From positions 186,001-250,000 of the forward strand of contig MU394093.1 of the NCBI GenBank assembly GCA_022578605.1: 64,000 nucleotides of DNA, given 5' to 3'. The position numbers were made by a program, and so were the translations under genes. This document shows, piece after piece, positions 10,834 through 23,145 of this stretch. The notes under the pieces are model-generated. The model searched no databases. It saw only the letters and a program-made list of their open reading frames with translations, and had not been told where the DNA came from. This DNA comes from Camillea tinctor (taxonomy: Eukaryota; Ascomycota; Sordariomycetes; Xylariales; Xylariaceae). Within the stretch, counting starts at the first letter, position 1. The number at the start of each line of letters is the position of its first letter.

Positions 10834-12749
10834 TCATTCAACGAGTCCCATACCTCTGCCGATTTTGCGTACATGCGCCTTCTTCAAGAACCACTCTCGT
10901 GCCAAACTTCTCGTTGTCTTGGCGAATACCGTAGGTGCTATACGGCCCCTTTCGACCGCTCGTCCCAGTACAAAGATAGCATCACCCAATGCCCGCTCTT
11001 CAGCTACGAGGTCGTACAGCTGATTTCCTACTACCGTTGGGGCAACCAGAAGATCGTCGATATTAGGGGGTTCGTGGGTCTTGCTGTTGCTAATCACCAC
11101 ATCGGCTTCCTTAATGGATGACTGCAATATTGTCGTGTTTGAGGAGAGCATAGCTGTGAGGGGAGTCAGGGCCGCTGAATCATTCTGTAAGTTTTGCAGT
11201 GCGTTGAGCATCGCATTGCGCTGAGCATTCAAGCCAGCGAGCGAGGATTCGGTCTGTTGCCTGGCCCGCTGGCGCATGCTGTAGAGGGTAGATGCCAGTT
11301 GACGTAGAAGAGCGTCCTTCTCTGGGTTCGGGGGGATAGGTGGTGGTGGGAGGTTGGATGGCGAGGGTAAGGCGAGGGTAAGGGGTTCGTCCATGATATC
11401 TGGCGGCGGCGGCGGTTTAGGCTTAGGTTGTATGGGTGGCTGCTGTTGAGCCGCTGCTTGCCAAGTAGGAGGTGGTCCGTTATATGACGGCCCAGGGGCT
11501 GGCGGATTGTACGACACGTTGGAGGATACTGTTGAAGCTCGTCGTGCATCCTGCGGCGTGAACCCGACCGGAAGGGCTACTTGCTGGTACATATGCGGTG
11601 CCTGTTGCTGTTGTGGCTGTTGTTGTTGCAGCTGTGGTTGGGCATGGTATGGGAAGTTGGGAGGCGGTTGGGCCTGGGCTTGTTGGGGTGGTAACGGAGG
11701 CGCTGTTTCGTATCTTGAAGTACGATTTGATTCCGGCGATTGGGTCGGCGTTGGATGTGCATTATACTGGCCAGACTGTTGTTGAAGAACCTCCCGCGGC
11801 AGAGGAGGCAGTGGGGGGGCGTCGGAATGTTGGGTTGAGGGACCAGCAACTACCTGAGGAAGGTCGCTGCCCTTGGGTGGTGGAGGAGGGGGTCTCGAGT
11901 CATAGGGACGCGGCGACTGAGTCTGTTGAGGGGTAGATCTCGACATATCCGGTGGTAAAGGAGGTACTGGGGGCGGAGTGGGTGTAGGTGCGGGCTGGAC
12001 CGAGGTTGGGCGAGGTTGCTGTCGAGAAATAACGGGTGGTTCTTTTGCGAAGATGTCTCGTAGTATGGCTAAGAAGTCCAGAATAGAAGATTTCTGTATG
12101 ATGAAGATCATCAGTACGGACTCCTACACAACGCAGCGGATCGTACTTACATCCCAGAATTCTGCCCAACCTACGAGATAGGGATGGTATATCCTCCCCT
12201 GAGGATCAACATGTTGGCCAGGACGCACCACCATATTCTCGGTCGGAGTGACATAGCCTATGGGTGCCTCCCGCGGATAGGCGTGCGGTATCCATAGCGA
12301 GATGGGGAAACGGTAGGTGGTACCTCTGAAGACGACGGGAAGGGTGCCAGAGAGGTGTAAGAGAAGGGCCGAAACACCGTTGTCGAAAGCTGTTGAGTGT
12401 TATTTTTATCTTGTTTCATTCTATTTTATATCGTTTGATAGCGACGATGAGGATGAGGATGATAATGACGATGTACGGGTTGTAAAAAAGACATACTGTG
12501 GACGTCTGTCCTCGGGGACAGGGAGGGATATTGAGACAGTGCTTGGGCTACATCGTTGTAGGTGCGGTTGACATCGTGATATTCCTATGGTTCATTATTA
12601 TTTCTTAGCAAGGTCCGGTTACCAGCAAACAAAAGCGTACAAGTTGATGAGGCAATGAATCCATGTAATCCATATAATCCATATATATATCTACTTACAC
12701 TCGTCAGAACGCTGTACAGCCAATTGAGGACGTGCTGCTGGACCACCAT
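10834..12749 (-). CDS. vps23: ESCRT-I subunit Vps23/TSG101
   Basis: Four exons (12749-12699, 12584-12497, 12389-12151, 12093-10834), all with GT-AG borders and matching phases, encode 545 aa. Residues 1 to about 150 form the UEV domain: MVVQQHVLNWLYSVL, then VSALLLHLSGTLPV, then FPISLWIPHAYP and HPYLVGWAEFWD. Like other UEV domains it should bind ubiquitin or PTAP-type peptides without being an E2 enzyme. Residues about 150-380 are Pro/Gln-rich. A coiled-coil stretch follows (about 385-460), and the steadiness box fills the last 75 residues (LVAEERALGDAIFVLGRAV). The protein sorts ubiquitinated membrane cargo at endosomes with Vps28 and Vps37. The order of domains is complete, so the call is firm. 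Confidence 0.93.
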
Positions 12750-14541
12750 GTTGCGGTAACTTAGTTATACAAGCCAGGCTAATAGCTAGCTGTTTATCAT
12801 TCCGGTGGTCGCATTGTGTTTGGAGAAGAAGAAAAATGAGAGGTTGAAGAAGAGATCAAGCTTGGCAAAGGTTTGGATTTTTGGTGGTTTGGTAGAAAGT
12901 AAAAGCAACCTTAGTACCTAAGTAATAAGGTATAATAAGGTAGACTTGCCTCTAAATTATGTACATTAGTGACATCCATCATCCCATCCCATCATCGATC
13001 AATCAGATAAGGTCCCCCACTACAAGCATTTTATTTAGGTGCCTTAGCAGCTTAAGTAAGAACTACTAGTACCTAGGTAGTACTTATGTACCCTCTGATA
13101 AACCGGAATATACTTTACCGTATTTCCGATGGTTCTACAACATGAAGCGGGTGGACCTGACATCCATGATCTACCCTGCACATGTAAAGTCAATCTTTCC
13201 ATCCAGCTTTAAATTCTTAGAAAGGTCCAAATGGCTTTGAAGGAGGCCCCGTGATTTCATGGATTATTAAGAAAATTGTCTCTGGCTTCTTTCCAAAAGG
13301 TACACCCCCTGTACCCTGTCTGCCTGTCTACCTACCTATGTGTGTATTATTGTAGTGTACAGTACATACACCAGTAATTTCTATTACTAGCTACTTAGGT
13401 ATACTAGTACTACCTATAAGTTGGGCAAGACATACATAGTATACAAGGTTAACAAGGTTCAACCCAACTCATCTTTGTAAAAAAAGAAAGAGAGAAAGAG
13501 GCGAAATAAACAAAAGCCGATATCGCTCTACCCAATTCATTTTCTGATTCTCCATCTTCCCTGCTATTCCATTTCCCTCTCTTGTTTTTTTTCCTACTTT
13601 CATTTTTTATCCAGTCACGTCACGTTGGCCTAGTCTTATGTGAGTTCTTCTGCAGGAACCTTTTACCCCTCAGCCCCTCATTCTTATAAGGAAAACCAGA
13701 AAAAACAGCCCACCTCAGTATGGAAAGAGTATACCAGGCTGTCAGGCGTATAAATTGATACATACCTACATGCCAGCCTACCTAGTAGGTAGTATCCATA
13801 TGTACTGTCTTACTAACTCTCACTTATATGTCAAATGTATATAATATTAGTATACTACGATGTAGTACGTACATATGCATTTATAACCCAATAAGGTATA
13901 AGGTATCACATGTGCACTCACCACATACCTAACCATTCCCATTATTAATGAAATACAACAAGGTTAGTAGTTGCATCAGTAAGGGGAAGAGGGGGAAGGG
14001 CTCTTGACTTATAAATTAAAACGATGAAACCCGCTGGTCCGAAAAAAAAAGAGAAGAAGAAAAAGGGAAGAAGGAGCCTTAAAAAAAAAAAAAAAGGAAA
14101 AGGAAAGAAAGAGGACTTTGGCTTAGTGGATTACCTAAATAACTCGACCTTTCCCCTTCTTCCCTCCACTTTATTAAACTTTTTTTTTTTAAGTTCTTAA
14201 TCTTCCCTCTTACAACTACTAACTAACTTGCTTGACTTCTACAATTTGGGATCCCATATTTGTTATACTACAACTTCATCATCACGCATGCTCACGACAT
14301 CACGAGGACTTCGCACGGCTGAGGAGTATTACAGGACAAGATCTGTATACTCCTTGCGTCAGGAATTAAATACTTGAATATTTTCTTCAGCAAATAATCG
14401 CCGTCATCGTCATTGTCATCATCATCAATTCTTTTTTAATTGTTTCCTTTCGTCTTGTCTCTATTCTTGGACTAAGACCTGGGTTATCTTTGAACTCCCT
14501 TTTCAAGAGAGATAAAAAAAGAACAAGAGAAAAGAAAAGTC
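12750..14541. promoter_or_regulatory. Divergent promoter region, VPS23 / indoleamine dioxygenase
   Basis: About 1.8 kb between two diverging starts. It has several ACCTAGGTAG-type palindromes (for example near 13070), homopurine tracts at about 14040-14115 and a CT-rich stretch just upstream of the dioxygenase, typical of a fungal 5' leader. No gene seen. Confidence 0.5.
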
Positions 14542-16014
14542 ATGAAACAATCTATTCCCAACTTGGCCGATTATGGAATCTCACCAACTCATGGCTTCTT
14601 ACCGGATGCCCTACCGTTGACGAGACTCCCCGATCCATACTATAACAAGTGGGAGGCCATCGCCACCAACCTACAGAACCTGATCCTCAGCAAGCGCCTG
14701 AGAGGAGTCATCGACCGTCTTCCTGTCCTCTCCACCATCGGTCTGGAACACGACACAGAATGGAGGAGAGCCTACATGCTCCTTACCTTCTTTGCCCACG
14801 GTTACATCTGGGGGGGTGACACTCCCTGCGACCGCGTGCCCCCGAGCATCTCGGCTCCGCTTCTGAAGGTCTGCAATCATCTCGAGGTTCCGCCTGTGTC
14901 CACCTACGCTGCCTCTGTGCTTTGGAACTTCAAGCCACTTTTTGTCGATGGCGGGATCGATAGCCTCGACAATCTGGCTACTCTGGTGACCTTTACCGGA
15001 TCTCTTGATGAATCATGGTTCTATCTCGTTTCCGTGGCCATCGAGGCCCGGGGTGGTCCCATCATCCCCCTCATGCTGGCTGCGGTCGAAGCTGCTCGAG
15101 CGGGCGACAGCACAACCGTGACACGTTGCCTACGCGCCTTTGCCGAGCGTCTTGACGATCTTGGCGAGCTCTTGCGTCGCATGCATGAGAACTGCGATCC
15201 TGGCTTCTTTTACCGCCGCATCCGTACCTTCTTGGCCGGTAGTAAGAACATGGCTGACGCCGGACTGCCTCACGGTGTCAAGTGGGACGACGGCTCCGGC
15301 ACATCCGAGTACGTCCAGTACAGTGGACCCAGCAACGCCCAGAGCAGCCTTATCCAATTCTTTGATATTATCCTAGGCATTGAGCACCGCCCTACCGGTG
15401 AGAAGCGCGATCCCTCCTCCGAGTCGGAGCGTGAGGGACGGAGCGCTGTTCCCAAACACAACTTCATCAGGGATATGCGCCGCTACATGCCTGGACCACA
15501 TGCGCGCTTCCTTCAACATGTCGGCGCTGTCGCCAACATTCGTGAATTCGTGGAAAGCCGTCGCACTACCGATCTCAACCTGAGCATTGCTTATGATGCT
15601 TGTCTTGCTATGTTGCGTGCCTTCCGCGATATTCACATTGCCATTGTTACTCGCTACATTGTCTTGCCCTCTCGGGAGAATCGGGCGCGCAGCCGCTCTC
15701 GCAGCCCTGTCGCTGTCCGAAAGCAGCAAAACCTGGCAACGGCATCTCGCAACGAGAAGCACAAGAAAGTCAAAGGGACAGGTGGGACTGCCTTGATCCC
15801 CTTCCTCAAGCAGGCTCGGGATGAAACGAGCGAGCCGGCCGTCGAAGACTGGGCTAAGAGGTTCATGACTAGACAGATCAGGACGTCTGGCCAAGCTGAT
15901 TTCTTCCTCGGCAACGAAGAGGAAAAGGCTCTGGGGGAGGAACCTTTGATTGCGCATGGCCTGGCGGGCACTTGGAATATGGACGAAGATGTAGGCGGCA
16001 TCTGCAACTATTGA
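14542..16014 (+). CDS. BNA2: Indoleamine 2,3-dioxygenase
   Basis: A single exon of 490 aa. It opens tryptophan (or another indoleamine) to N-formylkynurenine, the first step of the kynurenine route to NAD+. Family signs are the YSGPSNAQSSLIQFFD segment (about 260-275, the substrate/heme loop), RYMPGPHARFL (about 314-324) and the heme-ligand histidine in FRDIHIAIVTRYI, H365. A basic RSRSRS insertion near residue 385 makes it longer than animal IDO, as is common in fungi. Many filamentous fungi have several IDO paralogues, so this may not be the only one. It is convergent with the FAD oxidoreductase downstream, with only 292 nt between the stop codons. The cytosolic location is inferred from the lack of a signal. 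Confidence 0.93.
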   Translation: MKQSIPNLADYGISPTHGFLPDALPLTRLPDPYYNKWEAIATNLQNLILSKRLRGVIDRLPVLSTIGLEHDTEWRRAYMLLTFFAHGYIWGGDTPCDRVPPSISAPLLKVCNHLEVPPVSTYAASVLWNFKPLFVDGGIDSLDNLATLVTFTGSLDESWFYLVSVAIEARGGPIIPLMLAAVEAARAGDSTTVTRCLRAFAERLDDLGELLRRMHENCDPGFFYRRIRTFLAGSKNMADAGLPHGVKWDDGSGTSEYVQYSGPSNAQSSLIQFFDIILGIEHRPTGEKRDPSSESEREGRSAVPKHNFIRDMRRYMPGPHARFLQHVGAVANIREFVESRRTTDLNLSIAYDACLAMLRAFRDIHIAIVTRYIVLPSRENRARSRSRSPVAVRKQQNLATASRNEKHKKVKGTGGTALIPFLKQARDETSEPAVEDWAKRFMTRQIRTSGQADFFLGNEEEKALGEEPLIAHGLAGTWNMDEDVGGICNY

Positions 16015-16306
16015 TAGCAGCACGATATAGCGTCTCGTTTGAATATATTCCATTAAATACCTAGGTACCTATCGAGTTTTAACTATTACTAATCACTTAC
16101 CCATATGCTGAGGTCGTTCCATATTATCTACCCGTAGTGACTGTGTACGATGCCGTCTCTCACAGGAATGTTTAACTTCGTAAACTAGTTGTTGATCTGA
16201 TCATCCAAACTAACTTGTATCTAGCCTCTTTTCTCTTTATAGGTAATTATTCTTTATAGATATTCAAATGTATGGGTAGGTTAAGCAGCTCTCCCTAGTC
16301 GTACAG

Positions 16307-17747
16307 TTAAGGGTCTATCGCTATTTTATCCATAATTTCGGAGGTTTCTTCGAAGGGCTTTGCGCCGAGTTGTTTCCAGGCATGCGCAGACATCAAAGCT
16401 ATGTCCTTCTCCTTTGTCCGGAAGAGCAGCTCCGTCGCCCCGTCGCTGAGATACGAAACTGACTTGTTCTACATCACAACCTTGTTAGCATATAACAATA
16501 ATAGTAGTAACCTAGTTAAGAAGGGAAACCAGATCATTACGTACCAGTCCTAGTGTTAACTTAGTTACCCCTTCCACCCAGTGGTGCTTGTAAACCCGCT
16601 TTGGCTCCTTTCCTTGAATGGCAAGAAGTATGTTGTCGGCAGCGACCAAGGCCTGGTTCCCAGCAGACCTTGCGTTCGGCCTCTCCACATGTGTCTCGGC
16701 AACGTCACCGCAGGCGTAAATATTAGGGAGTGAGTCGTCTTGTATCTGTAGAGTCGGCCTGACGAGTATGTAACCGGACTCGGAGATAGAATTTGGACTG
16801 AGCGCTCGGATAATCCGGGAGTCGGGCTTCTGGCCCACGCAGTTGACCAGATAATCACAGGGAATCTCCTTTCCACTCCTGAGGGTCACGATGCCCCTTT
16901 CTGTATCCTCCCCGACTACCCTATCCCCCGTGATAAGCTCCACGCCCAACTCCTTAAGCCCCTTCGTCGCCGCGTCCCGCAGCTCCGGCCCGAACCGATG
17001 CATCACCTCGTCCCGCGAATGCACCAGCACGACCTTCTTCTCCGGGTACTTATCCTTCGCATCCGTCGCCAGCTCCACGCCCGCCGCACCACCCCCAACC
17101 ACCACCAAGCTCTCCGCCTCTCGTATACGCTCCTGCATCTCCCTCAACCTCCTTATTCCCTCCTCCTTCCCATCCGCACCCACCCGGCTGGGCAGCGCAT
17201 CCGCGGCGCCCGACCCCGTCGCCACAACGAGGAACTCGTACGGCAGCTCCACATCGCGGCCCTCGAGGCGCACCGCGTCGCGCCCCACGCTCGCGACGCG
17301 GTCCCGCACCCAGGCCAAAGTGCCCGCGGGCGCGGCAGCCAGGTACGGCCCGTAGGGGATGAAGGCCTTGTGCTCGTGGCCGCCGTCGGCGACGCAGAAC
17401 CGCGGCAGCACCCAGGTGAAGTGGAAGTGGTCGTGGGGCTCAATGACGACGACGCGGTAGGGTGAGCCCGGGAGCAGGGACGCGGCGATGGTGCGCGCCG
17501 CGTGGTGGCCCGCGAAGGAGGCCCCCACCACCACGATGTTGCGGGATCCGGGCTCTTCGTCTGAGGAGGAGGAGCCGAAGGTGCGGTGGCTGAGGAGACA
17601 GAGGCGTTGGGCTAGGGACCGCGAGAGGATAGAGAGGAAGAAGGAGAGCGTGTAGCCGAGGGTACGGGCTACGAGGAGAGCTCGTCTGAGGGGCGTTGAG
17701 CGCCGTGGAGGCGGAGGGGGGGTGGCATCTTCTTGTTGTTGTGTCAT
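16307..17747 (-). CDS. AMID/FSP1-like FAD-dependent NAD(P)H oxidoreductase
   Basis: Two exons (17747-16545 and 16468-16307; 76-nt intron GTACGT...GTAG) encode 454 aa. A Rossmann FAD motif IVVVGASFAGHHAA lies at 71-84, the NAD(P)H-binding GGGAAGVE at 218-225, and the second FAD motif IYACGDVAETH follows. A hydrophobic, Arg-flanked segment at about 23-40 suggests membrane anchoring at the N-terminus. This is the layout of AIF-M2/AMID/FSP1-type enzymes, which pass electrons from NAD(P)H to quinones; the actual acceptor here is unknown. The last exon (54 codons including the stop, ending KIAIDP) is easy to miss because it is short. Confidence 0.88.
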
Positions 17748-17784
17748 GGCTTCTCATGTGATAGGATGCGAAGGAAGAGACAGT

Positions 17785-17803
17785 TAGGTAGGTAGGTAGG
17801 TAG
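17785..17803. repeat. (GGTA)n tetramer repeat
   Basis: Four to five units of GGTA upstream of the FAD oxidoreductase start, so it probably lies in its 5' leader or promoter. Confidence 0.9.
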
Positions 17804-18080
17804 GCAGGTTAGGTCAATACGAGATACCCCATGCAGCTTCGGGTTATATTAGTAGATATAAGCAAAAGAAAGAAGTAACTAGAGAGGAAATGTTGACCAC
17901 TAGTGAAGCCCTCACGGCAACCCTCACCTGTACTAGAGCTGCGTACGAACGGCGATGCACTTCACTTATATAGTGGATCTGATAAGATTAGATCCGATCA
18001 CTCCGACAGGCAGCTTCATATTCCCTTGGCCCTAGTGTGGTAATAGAATAGGCCGAGTCCGATGTCGGTTTCGGAGCCGA

Positions 18081-18108
18081 GGTCTCGGCCTCAGGGTCTC
18101 GGCCTCAG
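18081..18108. repeat. 14-bp tandem duplication
   Basis: GGTCTCGGCCTCAG occurs twice head to tail with no gap. Confidence 0.9.
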
Positions 18109-19375
18109 CTCTCTGCTCCAGCTACTTGGCGGTGAACGCTTTGATGCATGGACATATACCTAGACTAGACAACCGGGAGTTATTGTGCGTAATTAGGGCA
18201 TGGTCAAAGCATAGGGGTCTAGTCTAGGTTAGATATATAGATATATAGGCGATCTATAGCATCATGAGATTTATAGGATGTCTAAGGTACGTTATATTCG
18301 GGTCAAATAATATACATAGGTAAGTTATACATGTTGAATGCGGGTCTCTAGCTGAACAATTACGTTAGGATGAACATGCATAGCTTGGGTATAACAACAT
18401 AAAGGATTCTTCATAACATAATCATATTATACAATCCCATTATATATCTAACCTATACCTATACAAGTCATTGGCGTCTAAGTCAACTCAGAAATATATG
18501 GCTTGAAGCAAGCCCAGCATAAACAGCCTATAATCAAAGGGCGTATAGAGACAATTGAGACTTGGTAGATAGCACATTCTAGGATTTGGGGTTAACAAAG
18601 CTATAGGTTATATAGATCACATATACCTAGCTTCTTCTCATACTTTGATCTATATTGTTTCTCTTTCCCCTAGTTAGCTTGTACGTTGCATATCCTATAA
18701 ATATTGGCCGCAACATGAAAGTCATTTCTTCTAAAGAGACTTTACCGTGAAGATGGCTATTCCAGCATTTCAGGACCAAATACAGATACTGAGCAGTCAA
18801 GTGTTAAAAGTGGTATGTAGAAAATAAAACGTACGTAGACGAACTATAGATAATTAACTAGACAAGATGCCACTCACAAAGCTAATACTCCAACCGTAGT
18901 TACCATACCGCGCCGCATTCACGCATATCTTACTCTTCGGCGATGTATGCACCAATATCCACTACTACACTATACGTAATCTCTAGTCTAAGCAATTGCA
19001 TGTATATCTCCAATGATTTACAAAGCTATTTTAGTATAAATGCCTAGCTAGATCGAATAGTCGTCGAAAGTTCCCTACCAACCAATCATATCTACATAAA
19101 CCCGAGCACGCCAACCACCGCCCCCTTTGCAGCCCCCTTTTCAGCCTGCATATCAATGATCAATCGTTCGTGTAATCCTCACAGATTAACAAAATCCTGA
19201 TCCTTAGGTAGATCTCTATACCGGTAAATGACTCATTGCCGAAAATCACTTTGTCTATATATTATCGTGTTGCTTCTAGATTCCGAGTCTATCAATCATC
19301 AAGGAATCTCATCTTGGTGTCACATTCTCTAACCGCTACAAAGAAGTCTCTACCCTCCAATCAATCCCACCGAAG

Positions 19376-20560
19376 ATGGCACAAGTACACGGGCATTGTT
19401 CTCCCCGCTTTGAGGAAGTACGTACCTTATTCCAGCAGTTCGTAGACTCTGGAGAGGAGGTAGGCGCATCAGTCACCGTCAATATAAACGGCGAAGATGT
19501 GATCGATCTCTGGGGTGGTTATGTGGATGCAGACCGTACTAAGCCTTGGCATGAAGACACGATCGTGACGCTGTTCTCGACGACCAAGATGATATCCTGC
19601 TTCGCCGTGCTCATGCTTGCCGACAGTGGTGCCATTTCGGTCTACGATAAAGTATCGAAGTATTGGCCCGAGTTCGCCGCCAACGGCAAAGAGGACATTG
19701 AGATACGCCACATCCTGTCGCAGACCTCCGGCGTCGCTGGATGGGATGACCAAGTTACCCTTGAAGAGGTTGTCAAAACCGAAGAAGCCACCGCCAAACT
19801 AGCGCAACAAGCACCGTGGTGGACTCCTGGAACGGCATCTGGATACCACGCCTGGACGCTGGGGAATCTCTGTGGCGAGATTGTGCGCCGCGTGACAGGG
19901 ATGAGTTTGAAGCAGTTTGTTTCTGAGAAGATAGCCAGTCCCTTAGGCGCTGACATCCAAATCGGTGCCCTGGAGAAAGACTGGTCCCGCATATCCAACC
20001 CCATATCAAACGCACCAGCGCTTGGAACCAAGGAGAGCAAGGCAGCCTTCAAGCCCGGTCCCCTTTTCTTCAAGGCGTTAAATCCCATACCGGCTCCGGG
20101 AATGTCGAGAGTCGGCACTCCACTGTGGAGGAACGCCGAGCTTGGTGCGGCGAACGGCTTCGGTAATTCGCGGTCAGTGAACCGCGTGTTGTCGAACATT
20201 ACACTCGCCGGCAAGGAGTACGATAGTGATAAGCCGAAGATCCCATTCTCAAAAAAGACAGCAGACACAATATTCATAGAGCAGTCACGGGGTATCGACC
20301 TCGCCATTGGGAATCTGGTTCGATTTGGTATCGGGTATGCGCTCAGGGGTGATGGAGATACGTGGGTCGATGACTGGCTCCCGTCCGGGAAAGTCGCCTA
20401 CTGGGGAGGAGCGGGGGGTTCGCTTGGGATTATGGATCTTGATCGGGGTGTCACTTTTACATATGCCATGAACAAGATGTCTGAAGAGATGGTGGCGAAT
20501 AAAGCTTCGAAGGCGTATATAGCAGCAGTATACAAGGCTTTGGGACACGAGATAAAATAG
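19376..20560 (+). CDS. Serine beta-lactamase-like (class C / esterase EstB type) hydrolase
   Basis: A single exon of 394 aa. The SxxK catalytic pair is S68-T-T-K71 within TLFSTTKMISC; the general-base tyrosine is Y157 in SGYHAWTLG; the third element appears as WGGAGGSLG near residue 345, replacing KTG. These belong to the beta-lactamase/penicillin-binding-protein-like family, which in fungi holds esterases, acyltransferases (LovD-like) and lactonases. No signal peptide is seen, so it is probably cytosolic. No secondary-metabolite genes lie nearby, so an acyltransferase role is not supported by context. Confidence 0.88.
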   Translation: MAQVHGHCSPRFEEVRTLFQQFVDSGEEVGASVTVNINGEDVIDLWGGYVDADRTKPWHEDTIVTLFSTTKMISCFAVLMLADSGAISVYDKVSKYWPEFAANGKEDIEIRHILSQTSGVAGWDDQVTLEEVVKTEEATAKLAQQAPWWTPGTASGYHAWTLGNLCGEIVRRVTGMSLKQFVSEKIASPLGADIQIGALEKDWSRISNPISNAPALGTKESKAAFKPGPLFFKALNPIPAPGMSRVGTPLWRNAELGAANGFGNSRSVNRVLSNITLAGKEYDSDKPKIPFSKKTADTIFIEQSRGIDLAIGNLVRFGIGYALRGDGDTWVDDWLPSGKVAYWGGAGGSLGIMDLDRGVTFTYAMNKMSEEMVANKASKAYIAAVYKALGHEIK

Positions 20561-21567
20561 AGTAAATACCTACTCATACATATGCGCAATACTACGTCAA
20601 TCTCGTCTGACCAATTAATTTTCGATGTGACATTCTAAAGACACACACTTTTCAGACTTCAAACGGATATAGACTTATTTTTACTGCCTCGTCAGGTCAG
20701 GTATCTCTTGTTTCATCACCTGTCTCTCGCAGGGGGTCTTGATAACGAAATAAATAGGCAAGTTACGAATAGTCTCTAATTGTAGCTCGGCGGGTGTCCG
20801 TAAGACATTGCATTATTCTGGCTTAGACTATGAAGCTTGTGCTTCACGACAAAGCCACTAACAGCAATGAGGGATATTTGAAAAAATTAGGATTTTCTAT
20901 GTGATTCTCTTTTCTTTTGCATATCATTATGTAGATAGTGCCGGCTAGGAAGGTATCATCATGTAAGATGAGCTCCAGGACTTTTCTCAGCAGGCTAGGC
21001 TCCCCTTTACCCCCGGTATATAAAGGCTAGTGGTGTCTTTAAGTGATACAGACCAAGGTCTCGAACTATATTCATAATCCTCAAAGAGAGACAAAGAGGT
21101 GACAAACCAATAGCCACGTGTGGTGGCATATTGTGGGTGCCTTATTTAGCGATGAGGATCGAGACACCAATATCACCATGTCTCACCCTTGCGAGACAAT
21201 ATTCATACAGCATTTGATGCTATTCCAAGCATCACACAGCTAATCACTATAATTACGGAACAGAATCACGACACTAGCATAGTTCAGCAGCTCAAATCTC
21301 AATGCACCTATAGAGAGGGCATCTGTTTCATGAGGTAGCTGCTCTTTGTCTATTCCACTTATAACCACAAAGTATTTAACCACCTCTTGCAAAAGACCCA
21401 TTAGTCACGAGGACCTTTGACTACAAAGGTATTATCATGTCCATTTGGCCTAGAATCATCATAGGGCAATTCTTTATATAAACAACATGATCAGCCCACT
21501 TTCTTGGCTTGGTCTCACTTTTTCTCATCACCCCTATTACTCGATTAGGTAATTTGTAAACGTCGAC
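20561..21567. other. Intergenic, promoter side of the DUF1996-WSC gene
   Basis: About 1 kb without a supportable gene; AT-rich with no notable repeat. Confidence 0.6.
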
Positions 21568-23145
21568 ATGCCTGTAATGACTTGTACGAAGAAGGCCCTG
21601 GTTGGCCTTGTAGCCTTTGCTGCACAGGCGAGCGCCTTTTGGCGCTTGCCGTGCTCATCCCCCGTCGTGGTCGAGCGAGCCGATCCCATAGTGGATGAAG
21701 GCCGGGTCTCTTCTCATTGCCATACGGTGATGGGTTCCAACGCCTTTAACTTCACTATGGACTACGACTTGACTCAAAAAGCTACATGTTCTACCTGTAA
21801 GGTAGTGGAGGATCTCTCCAGCTACTGGGTCCCGAACCTCTACTACCACGCCGAGAACGGCAGTTTCATTGATGTTAAGCAAAGCGGAGGCGCATTGATT
21901 TATTATCTGTACGTGTAGACATTACTTGCCTCCTTTGAATAAACCTGAACTACAGTCTAGGTACTAACTGAGAAATAGTCAGCGTACCGACGAAAAAGAT
22001 CCCAACCCCGACGAGGGACTCATTGCGTTCCCCAAAGACTTCCGCATGATTGCGGGCTCCATGACCAACCGTAATAATAGCGACTCACTCGAGCAGCGCG
22101 CTGTGTCCTTCGCTTGCCTAGGGCACGACGGGCCCGCTACCCCTGAACTGCCAAACCAGAACTGTCCAAACGGTCTGCGAACACAACTCATTTTCCCGTC
22201 ATGCTGGGACGGTGTGAATCTCGATTCGCCTGATCATAAGAGCCACATGGCGTATCCCAGCGGCGTGGATACTGGCTTCTGTCCCCAATCCCACCCCAAA
22301 CGGTTTATCACTATATTCTACGAAGTGACCTGGAGCGTGGACGACTTCAAGGATATGTGGTACGGAGGCAAGCAGCCGTTTGTGTTTTCCAGCGGGTATA
22401 TTAACTTACTTACTTCCTTACTCCTCTCCTGCCTCCTTGCCCCTTTTAACGATCTGAGTATACTCTAACCATTCTGTACAGCGATCCCACCGGCTACGGT
22501 TACCACGGCGACTTCGTCAACGGCTGGGACATCCCCACCCTACAGAAGGGTATCAACGAGTGCACCGACGCCAGCGGCGTAGTCGAGAAGTGCGGTGCCT
22601 TCACCTTCCGCGAAGACGACACGATGCAAGCGTGCAAGACGCTCCCCCGTGTCGATGAGGCCGTTTCGGGAGTCCTCCCCGCCCTCCCCGGCTGCAACCC
22701 CCTCCAGTCCGGACCCGACCCCGCGCTCCCGCAGACGGGCTGCGGCGCCCCGACCGAGATCGGCGACCCCGTGCTGCCGTTCACGGACGTCAGCACCCGG
22801 CTCGGCTGGGGGTACGTGGCGTGCGCGAAGGACCCGGCCGGCCAGACACGCACGCTCGATCAGTACAGCGCTGATGAGCACGACATGACGGTCGACAAGT
22901 GCGTGGGGATCTGCGGCGACCGCGGGTTCGCGTACGCAGGCGTCGAGTTCGGGTCCCAGTGCTTCTGCGGCGGCGATGCGGGCGTTGCGCCCGACAGGAT
23001 GCCTGCCAACGGCACGATGGGCCAGTGCGCGATGCCGTGCGCGGGCGACGCCGGGCAGGTCTGCGGAGGCGCCGCGCTGGTCGGCGTGTATAAGAAGTGC
23101 GAGAGCGCTAAAGATTGCAAGAACGTGGATATGACCGGCTTGTGA
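21568..23145 (+). CDS. Secreted DUF1996 protein with C-terminal WSC domain
   Basis: Three exons (21568-21908, 21979-22395, 22482-23145), all GT-AG with phases 2 and 2, give 473 aa. A signal peptide covers about residues 1-23. The DUF1996 region follows, with VSSHCHTVMGSNAFNF, NLYYHAENGSF, GLRTQLIFPSCWDG, DHKSHMAYPS and FYEVTWSVDDFKDMWY. The last roughly 110 residues form a WSC carbohydrate-binding domain, with regularly placed cysteines (GICGDRGFAYAGVEFGSQCFCG). The protein is probably extracellular and attached to cell-wall or plant glucan; the enzymatic activity, if any, of DUF1996 is not known to me. GC content rises sharply in exon 3, which fits its Gly/Ala/Pro-rich content. Confidence 0.92.

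Larger units (their letters stand above)
17748..19375. other. AT-rich intergenic region with short tandem repeats
   Basis: About 1.6 kb with no gene seen. It has a GGTA tetramer run at about 17785-17803 and a perfect 14-bp direct duplication at 18081-18108. The region just upstream of 19376 is the promoter of the beta-lactamase-like gene. Confidence 0.6.

Noticed and set aside
15373..16053. Minus-strand frame of 226 codons opposite the indoleamine dioxygenase
   Set aside because: The plus-strand IDO has all family motifs including the heme histidine; the reverse frame shows none.
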